5,599 nt of DNA. Origin: Butyricicoccus sp. Lineage in GTDB: Bacteria; Bacillota; Clostridia; Oscillospirales; Butyricicoccaceae. The DNA is taken from the NCBI GenBank assembly GCA_031293105.1, contig JAUMSA010000110.1:1-5599 (forward strand), given 5' to 3'. Position numbers and translations under genes: made by a program. The notes beneath the pieces were generated by a model. The model made no database searches. It saw only the letters and a program-made list of their open reading frames with translations, and was not told the origin of the DNA. Every line of letters starts with the position of its first letter. Within the stretch, counting starts at the first letter, position 1. Below are positions 5,588 to 5,599 of the stretch, in pieces.

Positions 5588-5599
5588 TGCAGTTTTGTT

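Overview
The window looks like an accessory region of a gut-type low-to-mid GC Firmicute. Oscillospirales/Ruminococcaceae is my best guess, from the strong AGGAGG-type ribosome sites, the roughly 50% GC and the style of the membrane-protein operon. Taxonomy is an inference; no marker gene is present.

The left part (1-2467, + strand) holds two different IS110-family insertion sequences in tandem, head to tail. Element A enters from the left edge, so only the C-terminal part of its recombinase (ends 741) and its ~120-bp right end are visible. Element B appears complete (about 863-2467, 1605 bp). It has a ~285-bp non-coding left end, a 400-residue DEDD/serine recombinase (1147-2349), a terminator-like hairpin, and a ~118-bp right end. 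Both elements finish in nearly the same 13-bp sequence (TTTAGGG-G/C-TTGAC), 121 and 118 bp after their stop codons. This fixes the boundaries and suggests B inserted exactly at the right end of A. The left end of B has an extended -10 promoter followed at once by a series of possible stem-loops. By the architecture known for the IS110 group, this is the expected place for a bridge (guide) RNA.

The right part (2486-5449, - strand) is a tight three-gene operon read right to left: a 509-residue membrane-anchored extracytoplasmic protein, a 263-residue six-helix membrane protein resembling ABC-2 permeases, and a 203-residue membrane-anchored protein. The gaps are 15 bp and each holds an AGGAGG site. 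The first and last proteins are paralogous: they share an N-terminal motif just after the membrane anchor and a C-terminal motif, and the smaller one lacks about 300 residues of the middle. I infer an uncharacterised ABC-2-type transport or envelope system whose ATPase would lie outside the window.

Upstream of the operon (5450-5599) is a strongly self-complementary leader. One 5' arm can pair with either of two downstream arms, the layout expected of a conformational switch or a palindromic intergenic repeat. The insertion sequences end 18 bp past the operon's last stop codon, so they have probably separated the operon from its original terminator. No tRNA, rRNA or CRISPR array was seen.
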